64,000 nt of DNA from DATJFQ01 sp035495555. GTDB taxonomy: Bacteria; Acidobacteriota; Vicinamibacteria; Vicinamibacterales; 2-12-FULL-66-21. Positions 1-7,816 of the stretch are shown piece after piece. Location: positions 1-64,000 of the forward strand of contig DATJFQ010000025.1 of NCBI GenBank assembly GCA_035495555.1. Direction: 5' to 3'. The notes under the pieces are model-generated. The model did no database searches, was not told the origin of the DNA, and saw only the letters and a program-made list of their open reading frames with translations. Positions within the stretch are counted from its first letter, which is position 1. Every line of letters begins with the position of its first letter. The position numbers and the translations under genes were made by a program.

Positions 1-2
1 CT

Positions 3-1367
3 CTCGACGACGCAGCGGCGCTGGTGGAACTCGCGGGGTACCCGCATGTGCTCGCCCGGGAGGCGTACGCGCTGCTCGAGGGCGCAGGGGTGACGGAGCG
101 CCTCGCGCTCGTCGCGCGCGGGGCGGCGGACCTACGAGTGCTGGCCACCGCGCACTGGGACGAGACGGGCGCGCGGCGGGCGGCGGCCGACGTGCAGGAC
201 CGCCTGCAGATCATCTGCGGCGTGCACCGCGACGAGACATGGGAAATCATCGCGGAGCTGAAGCCGGCGCTCGCCGACCGGTGCACCGCGATCGCGGTGC
301 GCCAGCTCGTCGATGCGGCCGTCACGCTCGACCGCTACCGCCGCGAAGAGAAGCAGCGCACAGCCCTGTGGCCGGCCGACACGTTCGAAACCGACGGCGG
401 GCTCTTCATCTCCGAGCAGATGTCGGACCTGCTCTCGAGTGCACGCCGCGTCGCCTCCTCCAATCTCACGGTCCTGCTGACCGGCGAGACGGGCACCGGC
501 AAGGAAGTCCTGGCGCGCGCCGTCCATCGCGCGTCGCCGCGGGCGGGCAAGCCGTTCGTGCCCTTCAACTGCACCGCGGTCGCGCGTGACATGCTCGAGA
601 GTCAGCTCTTCGGCTATCGACGCGGGGCGTTCACCGGCGCCGAGCACGCCTTCGACGGCGTCATCCGCGCCGCGGCCGGCGGCACCCTTTTCCTCGACGA
701 AATCGCTGAAATCGGCCCCGAACTCCAGCCCAAGCTGCTCCGCTTCCTCGAAACCTGCGAAGTACACGGCCTTGGCGAGCCGCAGCCGGTGAAGGTCGAC
801 ATCCGTGTGATTGCCGCCACGAACGGCGACCTCGAGGCCATGGTGGCAGACGGACGCTTTCGCGAGGACCTCTTCTACCGGCTGAACGCGGTCTGGCTGA
901 AGCTGCCGCCGCTGCGCGAGCGCCGCGAGGAGATCCCGCCGCTCATCGATCATTACCTCCGCAAGGCCGCCGAGGAACAGAAGAAGGGCCGCCTGACGCT
1001 CGCCGACGAAACGCTCGAATACCTGCTCCTCTATGCCTGGCCGGGCAACGTCCGGCAACTCGTCAACGAAATCCGCCGGATCGCCGCGTTTGCGGAAGCC
1101 GACAGCATCATCACGCCCGCGCTCCTGTCGCCCGACATCCAGGCCTCGCGCCGCACGATCCGCGTGACGGAGGGGGACTCCCCCGAAATCCGCGTGCGTC
1201 TCGACCAGCCGATGGGGGATGCGCTCGAAGCCATCGAGCAGGCGATGGTCCGCCGCGCGCTCGACCGGGCGCACGGCAACTTCGAAAACGCGGCACGTCT
1301 GCTCGGCATCTCGCGGAAAGGGTTGTTCCTGAAGCGCCGCCGCTGGGGCATGCAGCGGGCGAGCTAG
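3..1367 (+). CDS. Sigma-54-dependent transcriptional activator (5' end cut by window)
   Basis: An enhancer-binding activator that would use ATP hydrolysis to open sigma-54 promoters. The reading frame is open to the first base, so the N-terminus lies outside the window; a GTG at 24 is only an internal candidate start. The N-terminal ~115 visible residues look like a sensor region, possibly GAF-like. The AAA+ domain follows, with Walker A GETGTGKE, the sigma-54 contact motif GAFTGA, Walker B LFLDEIAEI and the R-rich sensor region PPLRERREEIPPL. The C-terminus is a Fis-type helix-turn-helix (NFENAARLLGISRKGLFLKRR). No receiver domain is visible. Target genes are unknown; I found no convincing -24/-12 promoter in the window. 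Confidence 0.93.
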   Translation, partial: LDDAAALVELAGYPHVLAREAYALLEGAGVTERLALVARGAADLRVLATAHWDETGARRAAADVQDRLQIICGVHRDETWEIIAELKPALADRCTAIAVRQLVDAAVTLDRYRREEKQRTALWPADTFETDGGLFISEQMSDLLSSARRVASSNLTVLLTGETGTGKEVLARAVHRASPRAGKPFVPFNCTAVARDMLESQLFGYRRGAFTGAEHAFDGVIRAAAGGTLFLDEIAEIGPELQPKLLRFLETCEVHGLGEPQPVKVDIRVIAATNGDLEAMVADGRFREDLFYRLNAVWLKLPPLRERREEIPPLIDHYLRKAAEEQKKGRLTLADETLEYLLLYAWPGNVRQLVNEIRRIAAFAEADSIITPALLSPDIQASRRTIRVTEGDSPEIRVRLDQPMGDALEAIEQAMVRRALDRAHGNFENAARLLGISRKGLFLKRRRWGMQRAS

Positions 1368-1372
1368 ACAAG

Positions 1373-1410
1373 AACTCCCAATTCCCAGCTCCCAATTCCC
1401 AACTCCCAAC
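1373..1410. repeat. Heptamer tract, CTCCCAA family
   Basis: Five tandem degenerate 7-mers of the form AACTCCC / AATTCCC start 6 bp after the activator stop codon. The same family recurs at 44333, 56410 and 60778. Between this tract and the next (1411-1496) I see no gene. Confidence 0.85.
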
Positions 1411-1496
1411 GGCTAAGGCCGAAGCCTGACTCAAACCCGGCCGCTCCTCAGGATTTCCAAAATCACCGGCTTCGAAGGCGGGCGTCGTTCGTCCTG

Positions 1497-1626
1497 CAAC
1501 GGGCAACGGGCAACTGGCAACTGGGAACTGGCAACTGGCCACTGGCAACTGGCCACTGGCAACTGGCAACTGGCAACTGGCAACTGGCAACTGGCCACTG
1601 GCCACTGGCCACTGGCCACTGGCAAC
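1497..1626. repeat. Heptamer tract, ACTGGCA family
   Basis: About 130 bp of tandem 7-mers ACTGGCA/ACTGGCC with few substitutions. Long open frames through it encode only 7-residue repeats (LPVASCQ on the minus strand) and are not genes. It lies just upstream of the PadR gene, so it may sit in that gene's promoter region. Confidence 0.9.
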
Positions 1627-1658
1627 CTTTTGCGCGCGCGCTCCGTCAAAACACTACA

Positions 1659-1994
1659 ATGTGGTTTAAATCGAAAACAGCCGTGCTCGGCGACTTCGAA
1701 CAGCTCGTCCTGTTCGGCGTGCTCCGGCTCGGCGAGGACGCCTACGGCGCCGCCATCCGGCAGCAAATCCACGCCCGCTCCGGCCGCGACGTCTCGATCA
1801 ACGCCGTCTACACGACCCTCGACCGCCTCGAAGGCAAGCGTCTGCTGCGGTCGTGGACGGGCGATCCGACGCCCCAGCGCGGCGGGCGCCGCCGCAAGCA
1901 TTACGCGCTGACGCCCCCGGGCATTGCCGCGCTGCGCCACGCGTACCACTCCGTCATCTCGATGGCCGAAGGTCTCGAACAGCGCCTGAAGTGA
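1659..1994 (+). CDS. PadR family transcriptional regulator
   Basis: A 111-residue winged-helix repressor of the short PadR type. The N-terminal part (LGDFEQLVLFGVLRLGEDAYG) and the recognition-helix/wing segment (SINAVYTTLDRLEGKRLL, then RRRKHYALTPPGIAAL) are characteristic. The start is ATG 1659; no Shine-Dalgarno is visible. It overlaps the next gene by 4 bp (GTGA), so the two are translationally coupled. In Acidobacteriota PadR genes very often precede ADOP permeases, and autoregulation of this two-gene unit is the likely role (inference). The inducer is unknown. Confidence 0.93.
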   Translation: MWFKSKTAVLGDFEQLVLFGVLRLGEDAYGAAIRQQIHARSGRDVSINAVYTTLDRLEGKRLLRSWTGDPTPQRGGRRRKHYALTPPGIAALRHAYHSVISMAEGLEQRLK

Positions 1995-4669
1995 CCGCCG
2001 TGCTACATCCACCCAGGCTGGCGCTGCGGCTGCTCGCGCGCCGGCTGCCCGCCGACTGGCGCGAATTCGTCATCGGGGATCTCGAAGAGGAGTTCTCCGT
2101 CCGCGCGTCGGCAAGCGTTCCCGCCGCGCGCCGATGGTTCTGGCGGCAGACGCTTCGCTGCATTCTGCGGCCGCCCCGCTCCGCGCAGGCGTATCCCTAC
2201 TCAACCTTTTCTCCGGGAGACTCTTCGATGCGTACCCTTCTCGGCGACATCAGCTACGGCCTTCGCGTGCTGCGCCGGTCGCCCTCATTCGCGCTGGCGG
2301 TGATCGGTGTGTTCGCGCTCGGCATCGGCGCGAACACCGCCATCTTCACGATCGTCGACACCGTGCTGCTGCGGCCGCTGCCCTTCAACGACTCCGATCG
2401 GCTCGTCCGCCTGTTCCACGTACCGCCCCAGTCGACCTTCCCCGGCATGAAGACGTTCTCGGTTTCGCCGGCGAATTTCTACGACTGGCAGCGCCAGGCG
2501 CACTCGTTCGACGCGATGGCGATTTATCGCTTCCGCGAGTTCGCGCTGACCGGCAGCGGCAGCACCGAATCAATCGTGGCGGCCGCGGTCGGCCGGGGCT
2601 TTTTCGACATCGTCGGCACCAGGCCCGCGCTGGGCCGCACGTTTCTCGACGAGGAAGACTCCCCTGCCCGCGGGCATGTCGTCATCCTGTCCGATGGATT
2701 CTGGAAGAGCCACTTCGGCGGCGCGTCTGACATCGCAGGCCGCACGCTGACGCTCGACGGCGCCGCGTACGACATCGTCGGCGTCATGCCCGCGAGCTTT
2801 TCCAGCCGCGCGTGGGGAGCCACCGCGCGCGACATCTGGGTACCGCTCGCCTATACGGACGCGCAGAAAGCCGTCCGCGACAACCACAACGATCAAGTGG
2901 TCGCGCGCCTGCGGCCGGGCGTCACGATCGCGCAGGCCGATGCTGAAATGCAGGCGATCTCACGGCGGCTGGAAGCGGCGTATCCCCAGCAGAACGCGGG
3001 GTGGGGCGCGACGGTCATTTCGCTGCGGGAGCTGATCGTCGGCGACATCCGGCTGTCGCTCGTGATGCTGCTCTCCGCCGTCGCGCTCGTGCTGCTCATC
3101 GCCTGTGCGAACGTCGGCAACCTGCTCTTCGCGCGAGCCCTCGCGCGGCGCAAGGAGATCGCGATCCGCTCCGCCCTCGGCGCCGCGCGCTCTCGTGTCT
3201 TCCGGCAACTGCTCGCGGAAACGCTGCTGCTCGCGTCGGCGGGCGGCGCGCTCGGCCTGTTCCTCGCGCACGAGGGACTCGCGGCGGGGGCAACACTCCT
3301 CGCCGACCGCATCCCTCGCGCAGACGAACTCTCGATCGACTGGCGCGTGGTGCTGTTCGTGATCGGGGTCTCGCTCCTGACGGGTGTGCTGGCAGGAACG
3401 CTGCCCGCCCTGCGCGCGGGACGCACGGATCTGAACGAGGCGTTGAAAGAAGGCGGACGGCACGACAGCGCCGTCGGCGTGCGCACGCGCCGCGTGCTCA
3501 TTGTCTGCGAAGTGGCGCTGTCCGTCGTCCTGCTGATGGGCGCGGCGCTCATGATCCGGACGCTGGTGAATATTCGCAACGTCAACCCGGGATTCGAGCC
3601 CGATGGCGTCCTGACCATGCGCGTGTCCGTGTCGACGACGCGATATCACTCCGGTGAGCAGATGTACGACCTGCTCGATCGAACGCTCGCAGAACTCCGC
3701 GCCGTGCCGGGCGTGCAGGCTGCCGGCGCGATCGACGATCTGCCGGTGACGGGTGGTTCGGTGCAGCCGATCGTGCTGGAAGGGCACACGGAACTCCTGC
3801 CGAAGGACCAGCCCACCGTCAACGTGCGCACGATCCGCCCGGGGTACCTGGCGGCGATGCGGGTGCCGGTGCTGCGCGGGCGCGACATCAACGACGGCGA
3901 CGACGACGTCATGCTCGTGAGCCAGGCGACGGCAAAGCTCCTCTGGGGCAATGAAGACCCGATCGGCCGTCGCGTTTCGCTCCCGCTCGAATCCAAGGAC
4001 ACGATGCTGCAGGTGATCGGCATCGTGGGCGACGTCAAGCAGTCGGACCTGACCGAACCCGTCAACCCCACCGTCTATCAGGCGACCCGGCGGCCGGTAA
4101 CGGAATCGATTCGGGAAGGCTCAGGCGGAAGCTATGGGCTGGCGCTGGTCCTGCGCAGTGCCGTGCCGCCGCTCTCCGTCGCGCCGGCAGCGGTGGCCGC
4201 GGTCCATCGCGTCGACGCCGCGATGCCGGTCGACGACGTGAAGACGATGGCTACGATTCTCGACGAGACGACGACGGCACAGCGATTCAGCGCCGCACTG
4301 CTCGGCGTATTTGCTGCCGTTGCCCTCCTGCTCGCGTCAGTCGGCATCTACAGCGTGCTTTCGTATATCGTCCGCGGGCGAAGCCGTGAAATCGGTATCC
4401 GCACCGCTCTTGGCGCCAGCACGTCTGCCGTGGTCCGCATGGTCATTCTGGAAGGCATGGCGCCCGCGGCAATCGGGATTGCGATTGGCGCCGGCGCGGC
4501 GCTCCTGTCCGGCCGGCTGATTGAAAAGCTGGTGTTCGGCGTCAGCGCGTCCGACCCGCTGACGCTGGCGATGGTGACCGGATCGCTGGCGGCCGTCGCG
4601 CTGCTCGCGACGTTGATCCCGGCGTACCGCGCGTCACGGGTCGATCCGATCGCGGTATTGCGCGCTTGA
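1991..4669 (+). CDS. ADOP-type (acidobacterial duplicated orphan) ABC permease with prefix domain
   Basis: A MacB/FtsX-like permease without its own ATPase. GTG 1991, overlapping the PadR stop, gives 892 residues. About 75 N-terminal residues form a permease prefix domain (LPADWREFVIGDLEEEF, then RRWFWRQTL). Two MacB/FtsX modules follow, each a periplasmic MacB core plus transmembrane helices; one starts at YGLRVLRRSPSFALAV and the last four-helix block ends at YRASRVDPIAVLRA. ATG 2228 with GGGAG 8 nt upstream is an alternative start that would drop the prefix domain. The family is thought to act in export or mechanotransmission; the substrate is unknown and no ABC ATPase gene is nearby. Confidence 0.92.
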   Translation: MTAVLHPPRLALRLLARRLPADWREFVIGDLEEEFSVRASASVPAARRWFWRQTLRCILRPPRSAQAYPYSTFSPGDSSMRTLLGDISYGLRVLRRSPSFALAVIGVFALGIGANTAIFTIVDTVLLRPLPFNDSDRLVRLFHVPPQSTFPGMKTFSVSPANFYDWQRQAHSFDAMAIYRFREFALTGSGSTESIVAAAVGRGFFDIVGTRPALGRTFLDEEDSPARGHVVILSDGFWKSHFGGASDIAGRTLTLDGAAYDIVGVMPASFSSRAWGATARDIWVPLAYTDAQKAVRDNHNDQVVARLRPGVTIAQADAEMQAISRRLEAAYPQQNAGWGATVISLRELIVGDIRLSLVMLLSAVALVLLIACANVGNLLFARALARRKEIAIRSALGAARSRVFRQLLAETLLLASAGGALGLFLAHEGLAAGATLLADRIPRADELSIDWRVVLFVIGVSLLTGVLAGTLPALRAGRTDLNEALKEGGRHDSAVGVRTRRVLIVCEVALSVVLLMGAALMIRTLVNIRNVNPGFEPDGVLTMRVSVSTTRYHSGEQMYDLLDRTLAELRAVPGVQAAGAIDDLPVTGGSVQPIVLEGHTELLPKDQPTVNVRTIRPGYLAAMRVPVLRGRDINDGDDDVMLVSQATAKLLWGNEDPIGRRVSLPLESKDTMLQVIGIVGDVKQSDLTEPVNPTVYQATRRPVTESIREGSGGSYGLALVLRSAVPPLSVAPAAVAAVHRVDAAMPVDDVKTMATILDETTTAQRFSAALLGVFAAVALLLASVGIYSVLSYIVRGRSREIGIRTALGASTSAVVRMVILEGMAPAAIGIAIGAGAALLSGRLIEKLVFGVSASDPLTLAMVTGSLAAVALLATLIPAYRASRVDPIAVLRA

Positions 4670-4677
4670 TTGGTGTG

Positions 4678-4701
4678 GCGCCCCGCAAAAGGGGCGCTCT
4701 T
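4678..4701 (+). terminator. Candidate intrinsic terminator after the ADOP permease
   Basis: A perfect 7-bp stem GCGCCCC (4678-4684) and GGGGCGC (4691-4697) with loop GCAAAA, 8 bp after the stop codon. The U-tract is weak (TCTT). Confidence 0.6.
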
Positions 4702-4721
4702 CAATCTGCCTGCGCTAAGAG

Positions 4722-4743
4722 GCAGGCCTGAAGGCCTGCGCTA
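4722..4743. repeat. Interspersed palindrome, copy 1
   Basis: An 18-bp perfect palindrome GCAGGCCT-GA-AGGCCTGC followed by GCTA. The identical 22-bp sequence is present at 35622-35643, inside a coding sequence. It resembles a short REP-like element. Confidence 0.75.
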
Positions 4744-4749
4744 AATTCC

Positions 4750-4777
4750 CGCCTCGCGCCTCCCGCCACCCGCCTCG
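4750..4777. repeat. Heptamer tract, GAGGCGN family
   Basis: Four 7-mers (CGCCTCG, CGCCTCC, CGCCACC, CGCCTCG) directly downstream of the stop codon of the minus-strand dehydrogenase, in a convergent spacer. Confidence 0.75.
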
Positions 4778-4778
4778 C

Positions 4779-5792
4779 CTAACCGCCGAAATACGACGGG
4801 ATGGGCATGTCGCGCATCGTGTGGAGGCCCGGCGCCACTTCGAGGATCTTGGGAATCGAATTGACCGTGATCGAGGCCGTCGCGACGTCGCCGTGCACGC
4901 CACCGGCGATTTTCATGTTCAGCGCGGGCGACCCTGCCACTTGCACCGCGTCGAACGACTCCGGCGCGCCAAGATACGCCTCCATGTGCAGCGTGATGAT
5001 CGCCTGGCCGTCGCGGTAGCCGACCCCATCCTGCACGATTCCGCAGACGTATCCCGGGTCGACGGCGAGGAACTCGCTGGCGACCGTCTCGGTCGCGATC
5101 TTCGGCTGGATTTCGTCGGTGATCTTGTCGAGTTTCCATCCCATCGCGTCGGCGATCATCGAAATCGACTCGGCGAGACCCACGTGACGAACGGACCCGT
5201 CGTCCACCTTCTTCTGGAACTGTTCGCGCGTCAGGCCGGCGCCAATCTTCTGCTGGAACGGCAGCCGGCGGACCCGCGCGTCCTGGATCCGGTCCACCCG
5301 AATCGACTCGACGCGCTCGCAGACGCCCGTCAGCGTGATGGGCAGCGCATCCATGGTGAAGCCGGGATTCACGCCCGTCCCGAGCACCGCCACCCTGGCC
5401 TTCTTCGCCATCTCGTGAATCGCGCGGGCGTACTTCATGTTGCCCTTCGTCGGATAGGCGAGCTCCTCGGTCGTCGACACGATGGGGACCTTCAGCTTGA
5501 GAATCGCCTCCATCTGCGGCATCACCTTCTTCAGCGACGACTGGGTGCAGAGGACGACGACGTCCGGTTTGGATGCCTTGATGGCCTTCTTGGCGTCCTC
5601 GGACACCGGCACTTTCAGCTTCCGCCCCACTCCGGCCACCTCACCGAGGTCCTTGCCCGCCTTGGCCGGATCGATATCGACCGCGCCGACGATGCGGAAT
5701 CCGCGCCGGGCGGCGCACTGCCGGACGACGGCCGCGCCAATCGGCCCGAGGCCGAAATGAAGGACGCGAATGGGACCTTTCCGTGTAGCCAT
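4779..5792 (-). CDS. DapB-like NAD(P)-dependent dehydrogenase/reductase
   Basis: A 337-residue Rossmann-fold oxidoreductase of the dihydrodipicolinate reductase/2,4-diaminopentanoate dehydrogenase-like group. The nucleotide-binding segment is VLHFGLGPIGAAVVRQ near the N-terminus; PDVVVLCTQSS and LGTGVNPGFTMDALP follow in the order expected for the family. ATG 5792 is preferred because AGGAG sits 8 nt upstream; a TTG at 5798 would be only 2 nt from it. It is longer than true DapB (about 250-270 residues) and is alone in its operon, so a role in lysine synthesis is not implied. The substrate cannot be read from the sequence. Confidence 0.8.
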   Translation of the reverse strand: MATRKGPIRVLHFGLGPIGAAVVRQCAARRGFRIVGAVDIDPAKAGKDLGEVAGVGRKLKVPVSEDAKKAIKASKPDVVVLCTQSSLKKVMPQMEAILKLKVPIVSTTEELAYPTKGNMKYARAIHEMAKKARVAVLGTGVNPGFTMDALPITLTGVCERVESIRVDRIQDARVRRLPFQQKIGAGLTREQFQKKVDDGSVRHVGLAESISMIADAMGWKLDKITDEIQPKIATETVASEFLAVDPGYVCGIVQDGVGYRDGQAIITLHMEAYLGAPESFDAVQVAGSPALNMKIAGGVHGDVATASITVNSIPKILEVAPGLHTMRDMPIPSYFGG

Positions 5793-5908
5793 CTCCAAGA
5801 CTCCTAAAAGAATGGAAGTTTTGTAAAAACCGATCCGCCATTATATCTGCGTTGGTGTAGGATGCCCGTGCCGGACGGCGCGTCCGCGCCCGGCAGACCC
5901 TTGCCTCA

Positions 5909-6985
5909 ATGAGCACGTCGCGAACGTTTCGCAACGCCCGGATTCTCATCGTCGACGATGAGCCGGGAAACGTCGAGATCCTCAAGAGGATTCTTTCGCG
6001 TGCCGGTTTCACGCGGCTCGAAAGCACGACCGACTCGCGCGAAGCGGCGGAATTGTACGTGCGGCACCGGCCGGACCTGATCCTTCTCGACCTGCACATG
6101 CCCTATCTCGACGGGCTCGAAGTCATGCGGCAGTTGAACGACATCGCCGAGGCGACCTACCTGCCGATCCTGATCCTGTCTGCGGACGAAACGCCGGAAG
6201 CCAAGCGCGAAGCGCTCTCCCGGGGCGCCAAGGACTTCGTGAGCAAGCCGTTCCAGCCCGACGAGATCCTCCTGCGCATCCGGACGCTGCTCGAGACGCG
6301 GTTCCTGTATATCCAGGTGCAGAGCCAGAACCAGCTGCTCGAAGCCAAGGTGCGCGAGCGCACCCGCGCGCTCGAAGAGGCGCAGATCGAGATCGTCGAA
6401 CGGCTCGCGATGGCCGCCGAATTCCGCGACGACAACACGGGCCAGCACACGCAGCGCGTCGGCCAGATGTCCGCCCTCATCGCACGCCAGCTCGGGATGC
6501 CCGACACGCAGGTCGCGCTGATGCGCCGCGCGGCGCCGCTCCACGACGTCGGCAAGATCGGCATTCCCGATTCCATCCTGCTGAAGATGGGGAAGCTGAC
6601 GACCGAGGAGTTCGACGTCGTCAAGACGCACACGACGATCGGCGCCCGCATCCTGTCCGGCGGCAAGTTCCCGCTCCTCCGGCTCGCCGAGGAAATCGCG
6701 TTTTCGCATCACGAGCGGTGGGACGGCACCGGATATGCCCGGATTTCCGGAACCGACATTCCGCTTGCGGGACGCATCGTCACGGTTGCCGACGTGTTCG
6801 ACGCGCTGACGCAGCAACGGCCGTACAAGCCTGCGTGGCCGATTGCGGACGCGATCGGAGAGATCGAGCGGCAGCGCGGGCGGCAGTTCGATCCCGGCGT
6901 CGTGGACGCGTTCCTCCGCGTCATCGAAAACCAGCACGTGCAGGCGGCAAGCGGCTTTCCGGGCCCTGATATAGTCGCGTCATGA
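5909..6985 (+). CDS. Response regulator with HD-GYP phosphodiesterase domain
   Basis: An RpfG-like two-component output protein of 358 residues, predicted to hydrolyse cyclic di-GMP when phosphorylated. The receiver domain (about 8-130) has DD at 16-17, phospho-acceptor D61 and K113. A helical linker leads to the HD-GYP domain (about 160-350) with H212-D213 in LHDVGKIGIP and the second metal motif HHERWDGTGY (267-276). The signature GYP reads GYA here (A277), an atypical but not necessarily inactivating change. No sensor kinase is adjacent. The last 4 bp overlap nadE (ATGA). Confidence 0.93.
   Translation: MSTSRTFRNARILIVDDEPGNVEILKRILSRAGFTRLESTTDSREAAELYVRHRPDLILLDLHMPYLDGLEVMRQLNDIAEATYLPILILSADETPEAKREALSRGAKDFVSKPFQPDEILLRIRTLLETRFLYIQVQSQNQLLEAKVRERTRALEEAQIEIVERLAMAAEFRDDNTGQHTQRVGQMSALIARQLGMPDTQVALMRRAAPLHDVGKIGIPDSILLKMGKLTTEEFDVVKTHTTIGARILSGGKFPLLRLAEEIAFSHHERWDGTGYARISGTDIPLAGRIVTVADVFDALTQQRPYKPAWPIADAIGEIERQRGRQFDPGVVDAFLRVIENQHVQAASGFPGPDIVAS
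6970..6975 (+). promoter_or_regulatory. -10 box of a predicted leaderless nadE promoter
   Basis: TATAGT ends exactly 6 nt before the nadE ATG, so transcription would begin at or next to the start codon. It lies inside the end of the upstream gene. No -35 element is recognisable. Confidence 0.5.
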
Positions 6986-7755
6986 GCGCGCAGACCGAGG
7001 CGATCGTCGACTGGCTCCGTGAACAATTGAAGGCGTCGGGCAGCCGGGGATTCGTCGTCGGGCTGAGCGGCGGGATCGATTCGGCGGTCGTCGTGCGTCT
7101 CTGTCAGATGGCTGCGCCCGGCAGCGTCGTCGGCGTCGTGATGCCGTGCCACAGCGATCCGCGCGACGAAGTAGACGCCATGACCATGGCAACCCATTTC
7201 AAGATCGCATCAATCCACGTCGATCTGGCGCCGACGTTCGACGCCCTCACAAGCGCTCTGCAGCATGCCCTCAGCGCGTTGCCGGCGGGGCTCGCCCAGG
7301 CGGCCTCCGGCGACGCCACGGATATCAAGGCGCGCATGCCGCTCGCGAACGTGAAGCCGCGGCTCCGGATGGCGACGCTGTACTACATCGCGAACACGCT
7401 GAACTATATGGTAGTCGGGACCGGAAACCGCAGCGAGCTGACGATCGGATACTTCACCAAGTATGGCGACGGCGGAGTGGACCTCCTCCCCATCGGCAAC
7501 CTGCTCAAAAGTGACGTCCGCGCCGCTGCGCGCGAGCTGGGCGTGCCGTCCGCCATCATCGAAAAAGCGCCGAGCGCCGGCCTCTGGCTCGGCCAGACCG
7601 ACGAAGATGAGATGGGCTTCACCTACGCAGACCTCGAGAACTACCTCCTGTCCGGCCCCGACGCCGTGTCACCTGCCCTCGGGCTGCGTATCGAACGTCT
7701 GATGCGCGCCTCGGAGCATAAACGCGCGTTACCTCCCGCACCGCGGGAAGGTTAA
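6982..7755 (+). CDS. nadE: NH3-dependent NAD+ synthetase
   Basis: Catalyses the last step of NAD synthesis, amidation of nicotinic acid adenine dinucleotide, using ammonia. The 257 residues carry the ATP-pyrophosphatase P-loop SGGIDSA (29-35), the NRSELTIGYFTKYGDGG stretch and the C-terminal KAPSAGLW/QTDEDEMG motifs. No glutaminase (nitrilase) domain is present, which matches the short bacterial form. The start ATG overlaps the previous stop. There is no Shine-Dalgarno, but a -10 box ends 6 nt upstream, so it can be transcribed separately as well as by read-through. Confidence 0.95.
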   Translation: MSAQTEAIVDWLREQLKASGSRGFVVGLSGGIDSAVVVRLCQMAAPGSVVGVVMPCHSDPRDEVDAMTMATHFKIASIHVDLAPTFDALTSALQHALSALPAGLAQAASGDATDIKARMPLANVKPRLRMATLYYIANTLNYMVVGTGNRSELTIGYFTKYGDGGVDLLPIGNLLKSDVRAAARELGVPSAIIEKAPSAGLWLGQTDEDEMGFTYADLENYLLSGPDAVSPALGLRIERLMRASEHKRALPPAPREG

Positions 7756-7756
7756 T

Positions 7757-7795
7757 CAACTACCAACTACTCAACTGCCAGCTACCAGCTACTCT
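7757..7795. repeat. Short heptamer tract (AACTACC/AGCTACC)
   Basis: Five to six degenerate 7-mers starting 2 bp after the nadE stop codon; related to the GTAGTTG-type tracts at 23431, 40967 and 42525. Confidence 0.65.
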
Positions 7796-7816
7796 GCCCT
7801 GGACCATTCGACGGAG

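Noticed and set aside
1111..1605. Minus-strand open frame of 164 codons through the ACTGGCA tract
   Set aside because: It encodes only a seven-residue repeat plus an antisense shadow of the activator gene; a tandem 7-mer without stops gives such frames automatically.
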